Source: Bacillus sp. M6-12
GTDB lineage: Bacteria > Bacillota > Bacilli > Bacillales > DSM-1321
Reading direction: 5' to 3'
Assembly: GCF_002860285.1 (NCBI RefSeq)
Contig: NZ_PGVF01000020.1
Coordinates: forward strand, 1 to 64,000
Length of the DNA: 64,000 nt
Both the position numbers and the translations under genes were made by a program. The notes below the pieces were generated by a model that saw only the letters and a list, made by a program, of their open reading frames with translations, was not told where the DNA came from and did not search any database. Positions 43,657 through 51,740 of this stretch are shown in pieces (positions within the stretch are counted from its first letter, which is position 1; every line of letters starts with the position of its first letter).

Positions 43657-43682
43657 ATACCCGTGATTGATGACATTTAAAC
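43657..43682 (-). promoter_or_regulatory. Sigma-B promoter
   Basis: On the minus strand GTTTAA (43682-43677), 14 bp, GGGTAT (43662-43657): a perfect match to the sigma-B consensus, before the RsbR-like gene. Confidence 0.85.
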
Positions 43683-43777
43683 CTTCATCTTTCTTTTCTC
43701 AGCTAGGGATAGCAAAGGTTCTTATTTAAATAATGAGTAGTGAAAGATTTGGCATTAATATATTAGTACCCCTTTGG

Positions 43778-43803
43778 GTACTAAAGGGTCAGATTAGCCA
43801 AAG
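43778..43803 (+). repeat. Copy of the dispersed repeat
   Basis: GTACTAAAGGGTCAGATTAGCCAAAG, preceded by the palindrome AGTACCC-CTTT-GGGTACT (43765-43782). Confidence 0.45.
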
Positions 43804-43935
43804 ACAAGCAGGATTGTGTAATATTATACTTAAACAAACGGGGGCAATAACTTAATAAAAAACTATAAAACTAGTATATTTTATAGCTTATAGGTGAATA
43901 CTGTTAGTAAAAGAACGATCGGGAAGTTGTACATA

Positions 43936-44391
43936 ATGCTTGTATCCGAAGCCTGGAATCTATATAAAGCAGATAAACAAATTCAGGGCTATTCTTCTCA
44001 AACATTGAAGGTATACAAAGTTCAGTTATCCTTATTAATTAGATATTTTGGTGATATCAAGATTACTGATATTACGACTGAATCTATTAAACTATATCTT
44101 GGAGAAGTAGCTGCAGAGTTGAAGGCATCTAGTCTTTGCCATCGAATTCGATTTATAAAATCATTGTTTAAATGGGCTCAAGAAGAGAAATATGTTTCTA
44201 CAAACTCAGTATCTACAATAAAAGAACCGAAGCCTGAAAGTAGAATTCCTAATTTTTTAACAGAAGAGGAAATCGAGTTATTGCGTGAAGCATGTGATTC
44301 TACTTTTGAGAAAGCGTTATTCGAGTTTATGTATTCAACTGGATCTAGAATAGGAGAAGTTGTAAACTTAGATAGAAATTCAATCACGCCG
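43936..44391 (+). pseudogene. Tyrosine recombinase, truncated
   Basis: Begins with a SAM-like core-binding domain (ILSEAW-type start at 43936, then YSSQTLKVYKVQLSLLIRYF, SLFKWAQEEKYV) and the start of the catalytic domain with the first active-site Arg (STGSRIGEVVNLDR). Sequence homologous to integrases stops at about 44388; the remaining catalytic Lys, HxxR, His and Tyr are absent. The frame continues by chance through a foreign fragment to 44439. Confidence 0.82.
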
Positions 44392-44585
44392 TTCCACCTA
44401 TATCCAGATACCTCACCATATTCCACACGAGTTGGATAAAACCAAAATTGACTCCCATTTCTAAGCCATACATAAGTGTATTGATATACACAGTCTACGA
44501 TATAAGATACGGAAGGTTTTGGTGGTATAAATGTTGGAGGAGGAGATTGTGGGCTCAGTGTCCCCTGGCGAGAGAAATATCCTAT
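44392..44585 (-). pseudogene. Fragment of a Bacillus FWFYP-motif protein
   Basis: On the minus strand: PPPTFIPPKPSVSYIVDCVY, then YTYVWLRNGSQFWFYPTRV and GYRWNG, a pattern common in small Bacillus proteins of unknown function that are often annotated transporter. AAAAGGAG is followed nine bases later by ATA where ATG is expected, so the start codon looks mutated. The C-terminal end is cut where the integrase fragment begins. Confidence 0.55.
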
Positions 44586-44680
44586 GTGATTTCACTCCTT
44601 TTAGTTAGGTTACATCATTATATGTTGAAAAGAAGTGAAAGGATTTATTTAATGCGAAAAACTAAAGATTGTGAAGTAAT

Positions 44681-44710
44681 GTACTTAAACTAATGGGTGC
44701 ATTAGTTCAA
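44681..44710 (+). repeat. Copy of the dispersed repeat, palindromic type
   Basis: ACTTAAACTAATGGGTGCATTAGTTCAA: the arms AACTAATG / CATTAGTT are perfect. Confidence 0.65.
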
Positions 44711-44748
44711 CAAACAAAAAGACCAATTTTTTCGGTCTCTTTTTGTTG
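44709..44748. terminator. Terminator hairpin
   Basis: CAACAAACAAAAAGACC and GGTCTCTTTTTGTTG form a long stem with a T-rich 3' arm. Confidence 0.75.
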
Positions 44749-44778
44749 AAACAAATATCAACACTATCGTTTAACAAA

Positions 44779-44808
44779 AAAAACTGACCAAATAGGATCA
44801 GTTTTTTT
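44779..44808. terminator. Terminator overlapping the peptide gene stop
   Basis: AAAACTGACC and GGATCAGTTTT pair imperfectly with A/T tracts on both sides; on the minus strand it ends the 33-residue peptide gene. Confidence 0.75.
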
Positions 44809-44899
44809 CATTTTTATCCCCTGCTTTTTCAAACAGTTGAGTAATGTACCCCTTGAGCTCAAACCCGTTTTCGTTAATGAATTCTGTAATCTGTTTCAT
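44798..44899 (-). CDS. Unrecognised 33-residue peptide
   Basis: Reads MKQITEFINENGFELKGYIT then QLFEKAGDKNEKN. AAAGGAGG lies seven bases before ATG at 44899, an excellent ribosome site, and a terminator hairpin contains the stop codon, so this looks like a compact single-gene transcript. The first 25 residues could form an amphipathic helix; there is no signal peptide or Cys. I recognise no family (it is not Sda, MciZ, FbpB or a Phr precursor). Convergent with remnants of mobile DNA. Confidence 0.6.
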   Translation of the reverse strand: MKQITEFINENGFELKGYITQLFEKAGDKNEKN

Positions 44900-45142
44900 T
44901 GTAATTCCTCCTTTAAAGTTACTATTGATAACATTATTCCCAATCTATAAGTCTTTTATTCAACCAATTTATTGAAAGAATGGTAACGAGCAATAAGCAA
45001 TTAATATCTTCCTGGTGGCCACTGACTTTCCGAGCCGCTTCCTTATCTAACATTTCGGTTTGATCAGTGAGAAGTCAATGTGAGTAAGAATGGTTTTAAG
45101 CATCATTCGTTGATGGGAACTTATATATCCTTTTAGAGCTAA

Positions 45143-45352
45143 TTAAAGTTCCTCTTTTTTCTTTTTCATGGTTCTTCGTGTAAAATCTGCTAGTTTTTCA
45201 GGATCCTCTTCTCCATCAGCAATCGCGTTAAGCATTTCTCGAGCAAAAACACCTATTACATCAGAAACAACAGTGCCAGCTTTACGTTGGCTCCTTCTAA
45301 CATCTTTTGAATCGATTTCCTTCCAATATCTAAACTTCATTGATTTGTTCAA
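45143..45352 (-). pseudogene. IS110-type transposase fragment
   Basis: A 69-residue frame: FRYWKEIDSKDVRRSQRKAG, then VFAREMLNAIADGEEDPEKLADF and MKKKKEEL. The segment REML-x-A-(I/L)-x-x-GE-x-DPE-x-LAD is typical of the middle of IS110-family transposases. No other part of the element is found nearby; neighbouring 44900-45142 and 45353-45540 hold no gene. Confidence 0.5.
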
Positions 45353-45544
45353 TGCACTAAAACTTATAATTGAACTCTATATTTCCATACAATTAAAAAG
45401 AATGTAATTTGGACAAAGATTAAGCTGGGAATAGGCCTTTCGATAACCAAATTTGTGGCTTTAAGCTATTTAAGCTACTATTATTAATAAAAATTCCTCT
45501 CGGGCTTTAAACCTACAAATTGAATCGCAAGAAGGTGTAAGATA

Positions 45545-46441
45545 TTGGATATCAAGCATTTGCAATATTTTATTGAAGTGTCAAACTTCAATAGTTTTTC
45601 CCGGGCGGCTGATCACCTATTTATTACTCAGCCAACCATTAGTAAAATGATTAAAAACCTTGAGACTGAGCTAGGAGTTGCCCTTTTTGATCGGTCTCGA
45701 AAGCAATTAACCCTAACCGATGCAGGACGTATCATTTTGGAGCAAGCAAAATTGATTGATAAAGCATTCAATAATCTGGAAATTGAATTAGATAACCTTA
45801 CAGGGTTAAAAAAAGGGCATATACGCATTGGTTTACCGCCAATATTTAATGCGCATTATTTTCTCAAAATAGTTGGCAGATTTCACGAAAGATACCCTGG
45901 GATTACGTTCCAATTGGTTGAGGATGGTTCCAAGAAAATAGAAGAAGATGTAGCAAACAATCTTCTTGATGTTGGTGTGATTGTTCTTCCGACTAAGAAT
46001 GACATCTTTGAGCATTTTTCCTTTATGGAAGAAGACCTGAAGCTTATCCTTCACCCATCGCACCCGCTAGCCAAAAGAAAGGAAGTCAATTTAGCTGAAT
46101 TGGCAAATGAATCGTTCATCTTATTTAATAAGGACTTTGTCCTAAATGACCGGATTATTCACTCGTGTAAAAGTGCAGGCTTTAATCCACACATTATTTC
46201 AGAAAGTTCACAACGATCATTTATAGAAGAAATGGTTGCAAGCAAGTTGGGAGTTTCTCTTTTGCCGGAAAGTGTTTGTAACCAGCTAAATAAAAATGTA
46301 ATTGCGGTTACAGTGGTGAACCCAACTATCAGCTGGAACCTAGCGATTATTTGGGGCAAAGATCAATACTTCTCCTATGCTGCATCAGAATGGCTGAATT
46401 TTACTATAGAACAGTTTAAAATGGGTAATCAAGAAGATTAG
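45545..46441 (+). CDS. LysR family transcriptional regulator
   Basis: A 298-residue LysR-type activator. The winged HTH at the N-terminus (MDIKHLQYFIEVSNFNSFSR, AADHLFITQPTISKMIKNLE) and the substrate-binding domain from about 90 (GHIRIGLPPIF) are intact. TTG start at 45545 after AGAAGGTG. It resembles the CidR/CzcR-type branch seen in Bacillus. No divergent partner gene is adjacent, as the upstream neighbour is a transposase relic, so its target is unclear. Confidence 0.9.
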   Translation: MDIKHLQYFIEVSNFNSFSRAADHLFITQPTISKMIKNLETELGVALFDRSRKQLTLTDAGRIILEQAKLIDKAFNNLEIELDNLTGLKKGHIRIGLPPIFNAHYFLKIVGRFHERYPGITFQLVEDGSKKIEEDVANNLLDVGVIVLPTKNDIFEHFSFMEEDLKLILHPSHPLAKRKEVNLAELANESFILFNKDFVLNDRIIHSCKSAGFNPHIISESSQRSFIEEMVASKLGVSLLPESVCNQLNKNVIAVTVVNPTISWNLAIIWGKDQYFSYAASEWLNFTIEQFKMGNQED

Positions 46442-46477
46442 TTCACATATAATTTATATGATATTCTATATTTCGGG

Positions 46478-46511
46478 AAAACGGTTCTTTGTGGAGAACC
46501 GTTTTTTTTTA
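46478..46511 (+). terminator. lysR terminator
   Basis: AAACGGTTCT and AGAACCGTTT stem followed by T tract. Confidence 0.9.
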
Positions 46512-46543
46512 CATTTAATCAATTTATACATATGATGAATACT

Positions 46544-46557
46544 TGTAAGCGTTTACA
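46544..46557. promoter_or_regulatory. Catabolite-responsive element (cre)
   Basis: TGTAAGCGTTTACA matches the CcpA site consensus TGWAANCGNTNNCA, 147 bp before the thioesterase start. It suggests carbon control of the thioesterase operon. Confidence 0.75.
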
Positions 46558-46703
46558 TAGATAAAAGCTATGCTGATGATAAAATATAACCATTTTACTC
46601 TCTGAACCATGAGGCGTACACTAGTGTGAGGTGGAAAAACCTTTTATTAACATGGATATGGTATTTACCAGGTGAAATCCACATCATGAAAGGAAGCTAC
46701 TAA

Positions 46704-47222
46704 ATGGAAGCAAAAAAGGTGAGAGAAAGCCGTATTATAAATACAGCTCAAGTATTATCATGCGATTTAAATAACTACAATACATTGTTTGGCGGCGTTC
46801 TAATGAAAAAGCTGGATGATGCCGCAACATTATCAGCTCGCAGGCATTCTAGGATGAAAGAGTGTGTGACTGCATCTACAGATTCAATCGATTTCTTATG
46901 CGCAATTCATCAAACTGATTCAGTCTGTGTGGAATCGTTTGTAACATATACAGGAAAAACTTCTATGGAAATTTTTTGTAAAGTCATCGCCGAAGATATT
47001 ATGAGTGGTGAACGCCGAATTGCTGCTACGGCATTTTTGACTTTTGTAGCTTTGGATGAAAATAAGCGGCCTGTTGAAGTTCCAAATGTTATTCCAGAAA
47101 CAAAAGAAGAAGAATTTCTCTATAAAACAGCTAAAGAAAGAGCAGAGATTCGTAGATTTAGAAGACAGAAAAGTAAAGAATTAGCTGAGTATATCTCACT
47201 TGAAAAACCGTGGGATAAATAA
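46704..47222 (+). CDS. Acyl-CoA thioesterase (YkhA type)
   Basis: A 172-residue hotdog-fold acyl-CoA hydrolase. The motif NNYNTLFGGVLMKKLDDAAT (split) contains the catalytic Asn/Asp environment of the BFIT/YciA/YkhA group; VTASTDSIDFL and VESFVTYTGKTSMEI follow. The basic tail (RRFRRQKSKE) is typical of YkhA. GAAAGGAAG precedes ATG. It hydrolyses acyl-CoA esters to free fatty acid and CoA. The cre site upstream links it to carbon metabolism; a small gene follows 15 bp downstream. Confidence 0.9.
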   Translation: MEAKKVRESRIINTAQVLSCDLNNYNTLFGGVLMKKLDDAATLSARRHSRMKECVTASTDSIDFLCAIHQTDSVCVESFVTYTGKTSMEIFCKVIAEDIMSGERRIAATAFLTFVALDENKRPVEVPNVIPETKEEEFLYKTAKERAEIRRFRRQKSKELAEYISLEKPWDK

Positions 47223-47237
47223 GAGGAGGAAGAATTT

Positions 47238-47609
47238 ATGATAACTTTATCTAGTATTGATGAGTTAAACTCCGCCAAAGAAGCCTTTGAAAAGATAAAA
47301 AAAGACTACCCAAATCTTTTTGAAAAAGTTTTGCATATAGTTAATCTAACTCGTGCATTCCAATTTAAATATCATTACATGGGATGTTTAATTATGGATG
47401 AAGATCCTGGTCAATATACCCCTAATTTTGTGTATGGCTCTGTACTGCGCTTGTATAAAAAAGAAATGCAAAAATTAAAAGATGATCAAGATTACCAAGT
47501 GTTAAAACAAACTTTTGCTGAATTCAAAAATGCCGGTTACGCAAAAATCAGTCTTTTAGTTCTCGGTATGAAACCTGAATCATTTGTAGATTCAACTTGC
47601 ATTAGGTAA
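47238..47609 (+). CDS. Hypothetical 123-residue protein
   Basis: A soluble, mostly helical protein (MITLSSIDELNSAKEAFEKI, YKKEMQKLKDDQDYQVLKQT). GAGGAGG precedes the ATG and it lies 15 bp after the thioesterase gene, so both are probably one transcript. No family recognised. No cysteine motif or membrane segment. Confidence 0.7.
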   Translation: MITLSSIDELNSAKEAFEKIKKDYPNLFEKVLHIVNLTRAFQFKYHYMGCLIMDEDPGQYTPNFVYGSVLRLYKKEMQKLKDDQDYQVLKQTFAEFKNAGYAKISLLVLGMKPESFVDSTCIR

Positions 47610-47768
47610 ATTCATATTCAATTAATAAAAACGAAGCGGTTCCGCTAGTTATTTGTATACAATTTTATTTTTTAGCTCTGATATATTTGCCAGTTGATTT
47701 CCGCTCCAATCTCAACTTAGTGCAAAAATCAATATTGAACTTTAACAAATCATATTTTATTAGTAACA

Positions 47769-47798
47769 AACTGGCCAAGATTTTGACCAGTTTTTTTA
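47769..47798 (+). terminator. Terminator of the thioesterase operon
   Basis: AACTGG and CCAGTT stem with seven T. 47610-47768 holds nothing else. Confidence 0.85.
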
Positions 47799-47887
47799 TT
47801 GTCTAAATTAAATGAAAAAACATTGCCAATTTAACAAAGACCATTCCGATATAATGGGAGTAAAGTGAAGGGATGGGGGAATATATA

Positions 47888-48208
47888 ATGTCAGGTTTGC
47901 CTAATTGCCCAAAGTGTCAGTCGAAGTATACTTATAAGGATGGAAGCATGTTTGTTTGTCCGGAATGTGCCCATGAGTGGAACTTACAAACAGAAAATGA
48001 GGAAAGTGAAAAGATTACGAAAGATGCGAATGGAAATGTGTTAAATGATGGGGATTCTGTCACTATAATTAAGGATTTAAAGGTAAAGGGTTCCTCTTCA
48101 GTGTTAAAAATGGGTACAAAAGTAAAAAGCATTCGTCTCGTTGACGGTGACCATGATTTTGATTGTAAGATGTTTTGGTGCGGTGAAATTGAAATCAGAG
48201 TTTGTTAA
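47888..48208 (+). CDS. PhnA-like zinc-ribbon protein with frameshifted tail
   Basis: A YjdM/PhnA protein: zinc ribbon [24 protein letters not shown] (split; four Cys), then the SH3-like domain [17 protein letters not shown] and [10 protein letters not shown]. Start at ATG 47888 after GGGGG. The usual end is [15 protein letters not shown]. Here the frame gives [12 protein letters not shown], while the next frame of the same DNA reads [15 protein letters not shown] to TAA 48216-48218. A single-base deletion near 48170 thus changed the last dozen residues. The zinc ribbon and core are intact, so function may persist. Confidence 0.88.
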   Translation: MSGLPNCPKCQSKYTYKDGSMFVCPECAHEWNLQTENEESEKITKDANGNVLNDGDSVTIIKDLKVKGSSSVLKMGTKVKSIRLVDGDHDFDCKMFWCGEIEIRVC

Positions 48209-48362
48209 GAAGATATAAGTACAATATTAAGGAACTATCGTTAAAACTTTGTTCTGAACAGTAAGCACCCATTATGACAAGAATAAAAGAACTTTCCAAA
48301 GGGAAGGTCTAGTAAGCCTGTCGATAAGAGTAGGAATAAATGCTTTTTAATATTATCCGAAT

Positions 48363-48388
48363 AAGACGTGGGTGCCACGTCTTTTATT
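48363..48388 (+). terminator. Terminator after the phnA-like gene
   Basis: AAGACGTGG-GTG-CCACGTCTT with TTATTTT behind it. Confidence 0.85.
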
Positions 48389-48526
48389 TTACATCGTAAA
48401 TCAACAACTTGTATTGGTCTTATTATTATTCATCTCTAGCTTAATCCAACATTAAAAATGGGTACTTTAAAAATAACTATAAGAAATAAAGATCATCGGA
48501 ACTCTAAGTATAGTGAGGCGGAAACA

Positions 48527-48907
48527 ATGGAAGGTATGGATTTAACCACAAAAGACTCGAAATATATTCAGCAGCATTTGGCTAATGAACGTACTTATCT
48601 GGCGTGGGTACGAACTTGCATTGCGATAATCGGGATAGGCTTTCTCATCATCAACCTGCATTTTAATACTATGGCCAGTGGCGTGGCTGCAAGTGATACA
48701 CTGGCAAAGGTCATTGGACTCTCCTCTATTGTTGTAGGGATTATAGGACTGATCCTAACAACCGTTAATTATTTCAGAAAAGGAAAGGAGATTAACGAAC
48801 AAACATTTGTTTTCTCCAAAATGGTCATTCTTACTTTATCGATTTTAATAACCCTTATTTTCCTGACATTTGGAGTTTATTACTTAGTTCTGTTGAGAAT
48901 GCTTTAA
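48527..48907 (+). CDS. DUF202 (YidH) family membrane protein
   Basis: A 126-residue inner-membrane protein with three helices; the signature HLANERTYLAWVRTCIAIIGIG (split) near the start identifies DUF202. ATG 48527 follows GAGGCGG; an in-frame ATG at 48458 lacks a site. Family function is unknown. Monocistronic. Confidence 0.88.
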   Translation: MEGMDLTTKDSKYIQQHLANERTYLAWVRTCIAIIGIGFLIINLHFNTMASGVAASDTLAKVIGLSSIVVGIIGLILTTVNYFRKGKEINEQTFVFSKMVILTLSILITLIFLTFGVYYLVLLRML

Positions 48908-49094
48908 TTAAAGGCTCCCTCTTTAGATCACAGGCGTCAAGTTGGGTAGGAAAGACCTATTAAGCAGAGTGAATTATTCTGGTTAAGATTACCCCTCTGC
49001 GTTTATTTTCGTTCTAATTGGAAATAGAATAAATAATGTTTTTATAAATGAACATCAGTGACGATCACCTGTAGAACGAAGGGAGAATAAACTG

Positions 49095-49598
49095 GTGGAA
49101 ACAGTTGTTACAATAAATAATAAACATGATAAGAATCGCACTAAATACTCTAGTCGCAATTTATGGTCCGGAATTCTGTTCGGCCTAGGCTTGGTTGGCT
49201 TTATAGATGAAGCTGTCTTTCATCAGCTGCTGCATTGGCACCATTTCTATGACAAGTCTACTACAGATATAGGTCTCGTATCGGACGGTTTTTTTCATGC
49301 CTTTAGCTGGTTTTCTACTATTGGGTCGTCTTTCCTTATAGCTGATCTGAATCGCAGGCATGCATTTTGGTTTAAACGGTGGCTGGGAGGAGTAATGCTG
49401 GGCGGAGGCGCATTCCAATTATATGATGGCATTATCCAGCACAAGCTCATGAAATTACACCAAATTCGATATAATGTGAATATTCTGCCTTATGATTTCA
49501 CGTGGAACATACTTGCCGCTGCCATGCTGGCCATCGGTTTCATTATTGTTATTAGGACGGGCCGCCAGCTGAAATTCACTGGAAGGGACGTCTCATAA
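49095..49598 (+). CDS. DUF2243 family membrane protein
   Basis: A 167-residue protein with four membrane helices and histidine-rich motifs (FIDEAVFHQLLHWHHFYD, FHAFSW, YDGIIQHKLMKLHQIR), characteristic of DUF2243. The start is GTG after AAGGGAG. The stop codon overlaps the start of the CtaG-like gene by one base, so translation is coupled. The conserved His pairs suggest heme or metal binding linked to cytochrome oxidase assembly; this is inferred from the neighbour. Confidence 0.88.
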   Translation: METVVTINNKHDKNRTKYSSRNLWSGILFGLGLVGFIDEAVFHQLLHWHHFYDKSTTDIGLVSDGFFHAFSWFSTIGSSFLIADLNRRHAFWFKRWLGGVMLGGGAFQLYDGIIQHKLMKLHQIRYNVNILPYDFTWNILAAAMLAIGFIIVIRTGRQLKFTGRDVS

Positions 49599-50395
49599 TG
49601 ACCAATAGCCACACCCACCATGATAATGGAATTTCGTTTGAATCTCTCCTGGCTATATCATTTATTCTGGCCATAGCTGTTTATATTTTTGCCTCTATTC
49701 TATCGGGTCACCGCAATAAACCATGGCCGTTGTACCGGACTGCTTTTTGGATATTGGGAGTGTTGTGTATGGCTTCTGCAGTTGTGGGCCCGTTAGCAGA
49801 TCTTGCTCATAAAAACTTTTTAGCACATATGCTGGTTCATTTGCTCCTTGGTATGCTTTCTCCGCTCCTAGTAGTGTTTTCTGCGCCTATGACACTCCTC
49901 CTTCGGACAATCAATGTAACTCTGGCAAGACGCATCTCATCCCTTCTGAAAAGTTGGCCAGTACGTATGTATACCGATCCCATTGTTGCTTCTACGCTAA
50001 ATGTTGGAGGATTGTGGCTACTCTACACGACAAATTTGTACTCCATAATGCACCAAAGTATGCTGGTTTATGTCTTAATACACATACATATATTTTTCGC
50101 GGGCTATCTTTTTGCGATTGCTTTTATTGATATAGATCCGAAACCCCATAAGAGCAGCTTCATTTATCGTACAGCAGTGCTGGTATTGGCTTTAGCTGCC
50201 CACGGAATTCTATCCAAGAACATATACGCTAACCCGCCTGGCAACGTTCCCGTACACCAGGCAGAGACAGGAGCTATGCTAATGTACTATGGCGGGGATT
50301 TAATAGATGCTTGTCTTATTATTGGACTTTGCTATCAATGGTTCAAGTCCAGCAGACCGAGCTCATCAGAATCCAATAGCGCATTAAATACGTAG
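49598..50395 (+). CDS. CtaG-type cytochrome c oxidase assembly factor
   Basis: A 265-residue membrane protein of the caa3-type CtaG family (Pfam Caa3_CtaG) with seven or eight helices: VVGPLADLAHKNFLAHMLVH, LLLGMLSPLLVVFSAPMTLL, and the late motif NPPGNVPVHQAETGAMLMYYGG. Conserved His residues are seen in helices 3 and 6. The first residues are His-rich (HTHHDNG). It is coupled to DUF2243 upstream, a frequent pair away from the ctaC-F operon. Probably a paralogue of CtaG serving copper delivery or another oxidase. Confidence 0.88.
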   Translation: MTNSHTHHDNGISFESLLAISFILAIAVYIFASILSGHRNKPWPLYRTAFWILGVLCMASAVVGPLADLAHKNFLAHMLVHLLLGMLSPLLVVFSAPMTLLLRTINVTLARRISSLLKSWPVRMYTDPIVASTLNVGGLWLLYTTNLYSIMHQSMLVYVLIHIHIFFAGYLFAIAFIDIDPKPHKSSFIYRTAVLVLALAAHGILSKNIYANPPGNVPVHQAETGAMLMYYGGDLIDACLIIGLCYQWFKSSRPSSSESNSALNT

Positions 50396-50701
50396 GACTG
50401 TCTTCACGATTAGAATCAGGAAGTCTTGCTGGCGAATGGCAAAAAGAGATAGGCTTCAAAATTAAAAATATACCCCACCGGTAAGTTTGAGTGGACAGGC
50501 AATGTGGATAAATAAAGCCTTAAGCTGATTGAACTTATGAACGTAATTAGGATGACGATAGTAGGGGAGCCTTTTATTTTAAGCCGAGTAAAATAACTCA
50601 CCAGGATTCAAGTTTAGATCGAGGGTAAAGTGGGAGTTTAAGACACCCGTAACTTCAAAAAGAAAAACACATTGCGGGTTAAGAGTAAATAACTAAGGAA
50701 A
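50396..50701. other. 306-bp stretch without a gene
   Basis: No ribosome-site-supported frame, repeat copy or terminator was found between the CtaG-like gene and the convergent small gene. Confidence 0.5.
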
Positions 50702-51022
50702 TCACTTCTTCTTTTCTTCTATCTTTTCACGGATACGTTCTAATTCTTCAAGTGACAGCTCCCCAAGTGATTGTTTGATTTCTGCCTCGAGTTCTTTTCT
50801 GGTGCTTTCACGATATTGGTCCCACCATTCCCGTAGTCCTTCTGTATTGCTAAGAAGATATTCAATATCAATCTCTTCTACTTCATCATCTGACAGATAA
50901 TTTAAGACAGCTGCTAACATTCGATGGAGTTTTCCGATTTCTTTTTCATTTATTTGCTCATTAGGTACTCCTTCATTTCCTTTTTCCGACTCTTCTTTAC
51001 TTGCTGCAGGCTTTCGCGGCAT
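50702..51022 (-). CDS. Hypothetical acidic helical protein
   Basis: A 106-residue, highly charged protein with a predicted coiled coil at the end (EELERIREKIEEKKK) and an acidic middle (YLSDDEVEEIDIEYLL). AGGAGG precedes ATG (GCAAGGAGGGAAAGG). No Cys or membrane segment. No family recognised; the E-rich composition suggests a partner-binding scaffold, which is only an impression. Confidence 0.72.
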   Translation of the reverse strand: MPRKPAASKEESEKGNEGVPNEQINEKEIGKLHRMLAAVLNYLSDDEVEEIDIEYLLSNTEGLREWWDQYRESTRKELEAEIKQSLGELSLEELERIREKIEEKKK

Positions 51023-51091
51023 CCTTTCCCTCCTTGCTATTTAAAAATTTGTTTATAGTATTACCTAAAAAAGTATACCGATTACTTATAT

Positions 51092-51235
51092 ATGAATTTG
51101 GACCTTAATTTATTGGGTTATTTATTTAATAAAACGGTCTTAATTGACGCAGAGGATGATGACTGGGATGATAAGATATTAAAACAAGTTGATGGTATTT
51201 TTACGATCATTAAATATGGAGTCTATAAAGGGTAA
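51092..51235 (+). CDS. Doubtful 47-residue frame
   Basis: ATG 51092 to TAA 51233; reads VLIDAEDDDWDDKILKQVDG in the middle. No ribosome site is seen. The acidic DDDWDDKIL segment looks like real protein, so this may be the tail of a lost gene. Confidence 0.3.
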   Translation: MNLDLNLLGYLFNKTVLIDAEDDDWDDKILKQVDGIFTIIKYGVYKG

Positions 51236-51328
51236 ACTAGTTTTTACGAAGACTTTGCTGAGATGGGGATTTTTCTGCATCAGGTCCATAAATAAAACAG
51301 AATTTCCATAAACAACGATATAATGAAA

Positions 51329-51359
51329 AACTGGTCTAGGAAATTTGACCAGTTTTTTT
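51329..51359 (+). terminator. Terminator
   Basis: AACTGGTC and GACCAGTT stem with a 10-nt loop and seven T. Confidence 0.85.
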
Positions 51360-51433
51360 CGCGCTAGCAGGTGTCTGCCATATATATAGTGTTCAAATTC
51401 AGAAATCGGGATTTACATCCATCCGGCTTTTAG

Positions 51434-51577
51434 TTAGAGGTGATCAGTTTTCTTGGAATACTGGTGCCTTCCCATCTCCGCATTGTGCTCTGCCAAAATA
51501 TTTTTTTGGCGGTTTTTCTCATTATTATCATCAGGTCTTTTATCATCATCTTTAGTTGTAGGATTGGATTTAACCAC
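51434..51577 (-). CDS. Hypothetical 47-residue hydrophilic protein
   Basis: GTG 51577 lies eight bases after AAGGAG; ends TAA 51434. Reads MVKSNPTTKDDDKRPDDNNE, then KNRQKNILAEHNAEMGRHQYSKK. Rich in Asp, Asn, Lys and His, no hydrophobic core, likely unstructured; such proteins in Bacillus are often spore-associated. No family is recognised. A competing ATG frame one base off (MWLNPILQL...) shares the site but has poorer composition. Confidence 0.55.
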   Translation of the reverse strand: MVKSNPTTKDDDKRPDDNNEKNRQKNILAEHNAEMGRHQYSKKTDHL

Positions 51578-51740
51578 ATTAATCTCTCCTTTCACCTTTT
51601 ACTTAATGTTAGCTTGAGTGAATCTTTTTATGTGTGATGGATAGATTTTTGCTTAGCTGCAGTTAGCGTGAAATAAATGTAATGGAAAGGAAATACCAAT
51701 TATTTATGGTAAAATGTACGAATATAACGGAGGTGAATAG

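Noticed and set aside
43894-44439. Functional tyrosine recombinase with an attachment site nearby
   Set aside because: The catalytic half is missing and no flanking direct repeats or tRNA integration scar were found.
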